This document shows, piece after piece, positions 5,302 to 7,011 of a stretch of 7,011 bases of DNA. Source of the stretch: Candidatus Geohydrothermomicrobium daggyaiense (GTDB lineage Bacteria > Actinomycetota > Geothermincolia > Fen-727 > JACVIW01). The stretch lies in the NCBI GenBank assembly GCA_015711695.1, contig JACVIW010000124.1, forward strand, positions 1-7,011, given 5' to 3'. Position numbers and translations under genes: made by a program. Under the pieces are notes generated by a model that worked only from the letters and a program-made list of their open reading frames with translations, did no database searches and was not told where the DNA came from. Position 1 is the first letter of the stretch, and each line of letters begins with the position of its first letter.

Positions 5302-6147
5302 ATGATAGAAAGAAACATTACGCTCTTGTTCATGATACTCGCTTTCATAGCGGTCGGATCGGTTTTCTTAAGCGCATATCTTTTTGGAAGGATGAGGAGG
5401 CTTGAGCGCGGCTACGACATTCTCTCCAGGGGATCCAGGGGTAAGAGTTTCGTCGAAATAGTCAATAACAATATCGAGGAAACAAATATGCTCAGGAATG
5501 AGGTTGCCCATCTTTCCGACGTTTACGGGGCTGTGTTAAGAAGAATGGCTGGAGCGGTCCAGCATGTTGGGGTTGTGAGGTACGATGCCTTCAAGGAGAT
5601 AGGCGGCAGGATGAGCTTCTCCGTAGCGCTTCTTGATGATAGAGGAAACGGAATAGTTCTTACCTCAATTTATGGAAGATCCGAGTCGAGGACTTACGCA
5701 AAACCCATTATCGAACGCTCCTCTGTTTACGATCTTTCGCCGGAGGAACGGGAGGCGATAAAACTTGCCATGCAAAGCAAAGAGATGGGCGCTCTTCCGA
5801 TGGTTGCGAGAGATCGCGAGCACGAGGAAAAAATAAGCGCATTGAGGCTTTTCCATCAGAGGAAAATCGCCGAAGAGGATAAATCAAGGGTTGTCCCGAT
5901 AGAAAAAGAAAGGCAGGCTGCGATTTTCGACGTGGAAAAACTCGAATTTGACGAGATAAACAGGGGTGAATCGCGCGAAAGATATGCCGGGCGTTCTGTG
6001 AGAAACAAACCGTCAAGGAGCAGACGGGAGCGCTCCTACCGTAATGATGAGAGGATGTCTGATAAGGGGGATGCCTTGGAAGGGCGCGACTTATTTGACA
6101 GGAGGTCCCCGGATAGCGACGTTCGCCGGGATGAGGAGGACAGGTAA
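5302..6147 (+). CDS. DUF4446 family membrane protein with long charged C-terminal tail
   Basis: DUF4446 proteins are small membrane proteins of unknown function found in Firmicutes and Actinobacteria. This 281-residue protein has one membrane helix (about 6-28), a positively charged junction (RMRRLERGY) and a predicted helical linker (30-80). The conserved core follows, with VQHVGVVRYDAF (86-97), GGRMSFSVALLDD (101-113), GIVLTSIYGRSESRTYAKPI (117-136) and LSPEEREAI (145-153). The family usually ends about here, near 160-170 residues. This one continues for roughly 120 residues of almost purely charged, low-complexity sequence rich in Arg, Glu, Asp and Ser. The ATG at 5302 is preferred over the upstream GTG at 5284, because AAGGCGGG (5288-5295) lies six bases before the ATG and the added residues would precede the membrane helix without purpose. 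The stop lies one base before pheA, so the two genes probably share an mRNA. Function unknown. Confidence 0.88.
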   Translation: MIERNITLLFMILAFIAVGSVFLSAYLFGRMRRLERGYDILSRGSRGKSFVEIVNNNIEETNMLRNEVAHLSDVYGAVLRRMAGAVQHVGVVRYDAFKEIGGRMSFSVALLDDRGNGIVLTSIYGRSESRTYAKPIIERSSVYDLSPEEREAIKLAMQSKEMGALPMVARDREHEEKISALRLFHQRKIAEEDKSRVVPIEKERQAAIFDVEKLEFDEINRGESRERYAGRSVRNKPSRSRRERSYRNDERMSDKGDALEGRDLFDRRSPDSDVRRDEEDR

Positions 6148-6148
6148 A

Positions 6149-6991
6149 GTGGCAAGCATCGGTTATCTCGGACCTCCCGGAACCTTCACACAGGAGGCGC
6201 TTCGTTTGAAGTTTGGGGCTGAATACGGGCCCGAGGTTTCATATCCTACCGTTGTAGATGTACTGCTGGCTGTGGATAGAGGTGAAGTGGATTGCGGTAT
6301 TGTTCCTATTGAGAATTCAATCGAAGGGACGGTAAATGCCACTGTTGACACGCTCGCGTTCGATACCGAACTCCTGATTGAAAGGGAGGCCGTTCTGAGA
6401 GTGCGTTTGAGTCTTGTCGCGAATAAAGGAGTAATGCTGGGTGAAATAACGGAAGTAATTTCTCATCCTCATGCCACGGCGCAGTGCAGACGCTATCTTG
6501 CAGAGCGCTTAAGTGACATTAAGATTACCGCCGCTAACAGCACCGCGGAAGCGGCCATGCTCGTTGCCGAGTCTTCCCGACCTGTTGCCGCAATCGCGAG
6601 CGAGTTCGCTGCGAACATGTACGGTCTCGATGTCATTGAGAAAGATATAGAAGATCATCACGGAAACATGACGCGTTTTATTGTAGTTGGGCGGAATCAG
6701 ACATCCAGAACCGGGAGGGATAAAACCTCCGTGGTTTGCTTTATCAGGGAAAACAGACCGGGAAGTCTCCTTGAGATCCTGTCTGAGTTCGCATCAAGGA
6801 GCATTAACCTTACCAAGATCGAATCACGACCAACGAAAAAGGCTCTTGGCGAGTATTATTTTTTCATAGATATGGAAGGACACGTCGAAGATCCCCCTGT
6901 AGCCGAGGCGTTGAGTAGACTTAAGTTCATTCTGCGTAAGTTGAAATTCCTCGGTTCGTATCCCAGGGCGCAAGTCGAGATAGAGGATTGA
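6149..6991 (+). CDS. pheA: prephenate dehydratase with C-terminal ACT domain
   Basis: Converts prephenate to phenylpyruvate with loss of water and CO2, the committed step of phenylalanine synthesis; cytoplasmic. The 280-residue protein is the typical length for the monofunctional enzyme, without a chorismate mutase domain. The catalytic domain shows GYLGPPGTFTQEAL (5-18), VPIENSIEGTVNATVDTL (52-69), ISHPHATAQCRRYL (104-117), AAIAS (147-151) and HHGNMTRF (170-177), containing the T-R-F motif with the catalytic threonine. The ACT domain (about 190-275) has RPGSLLEIL (203-211) and ESRP (225-228), the phenylalanine-binding motif, so feedback inhibition by phenylalanine is expected. The GTG at 6149 is chosen because AGGAGG (6134-6139) lies nine bases upstream; an ATG at 6131 would add six residues but lacks a good binding site and lies over the Shine-Dalgarno. 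The gene begins one base after the DUF4446 stop, suggesting coupled translation. The last 20 bases of the window follow its stop and show nothing. Confidence 0.96.
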   Translation: MASIGYLGPPGTFTQEALRLKFGAEYGPEVSYPTVVDVLLAVDRGEVDCGIVPIENSIEGTVNATVDTLAFDTELLIEREAVLRVRLSLVANKGVMLGEITEVISHPHATAQCRRYLAERLSDIKITAANSTAEAAMLVAESSRPVAAIASEFAANMYGLDVIEKDIEDHHGNMTRFIVVGRNQTSRTGRDKTSVVCFIRENRPGSLLEILSEFASRSINLTKIESRPTKKALGEYYFFIDMEGHVEDPPVAEALSRLKFILRKLKFLGSYPRAQVEIED

Positions 6992-7011
6992 TCTAACCCT
7001 TCTGGGGATCG

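Noticed and set aside
6044..6130. Long upstream extension of pheA from the ATG at 6044
   Set aside because: It would overlap the DUF4446 tail by over 100 bases and add residues unlike any prephenate dehydratase; the GTG at 6149 has an AGGAGG nine bases upstream.

Overview
The window is an ordinary-looking bacterial chromosomal segment of roughly balanced base composition. It carries one tRNA gene and seven protein genes (one cut by the left edge), and I see no insertion sequence, phage gene, CRISPR array or long repeat. The DUF4446 plus prephenate dehydratase pair, a tRNA with an encoded CCA, good purine-rich ribosome binding sites and GTG/TTG starts suit a Gram-positive lineage, either Firmicutes or a deep-branching actinobacterial group. 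The three-cysteine, iron-sulfur-type LarE hints at an anaerobe. This placement is inference, not proof.

Layout, left to right. At 1-411 (+) is the 3' part of a YbaK/ProX-type aminoacyl-tRNA deacylase. At 504-590 (+) is tRNA-Leu(CAG) with CCA encoded. At 773-1903 (+) is a single-pass membrane protein with an arginine-rich cytoplasmic tail, a helical extracytoplasmic region and a C-terminal CARDB-like beta domain; its function is unknown. A short gene-free stretch (1904-2090) separates it from a convergent operon on the minus strand. Read in the direction of transcription that operon is larE (4947-4138), larB (4059-3286), larC (3281-2091): the complete known pathway for the nickel-pincer nucleotide (NPN) cofactor. 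A divergent intergenic region of about 350 bases (4948-5301) holds candidate promoters for both directions and several inverted repeats. At 5302-6147 (+) is a DUF4446 membrane protein with an unusual charged tail, followed one base later by pheA (6149-6991), prephenate dehydratase with an ACT domain.

How the genes work together. LarB carboxylates nicotinic acid adenine dinucleotide, LarE replaces the carboxylate oxygens by sulfur, and LarC inserts nickel in a CTP-dependent reaction. The product is the cofactor of lactate racemase LarA and its relatives. No larA homologue lies in the window, so the enzyme that uses the cofactor must be elsewhere. DUF4446 and pheA look translationally coupled, because the pheA ribosome binding site lies in the last codons of the DUF4446 gene. 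I did not find a clearly new biological system. The points most worth a second look are the larA-less Lar operon with a three-cysteine LarE, the uncharacterised CARDB-like membrane protein, and the structured divergent intergenic region.
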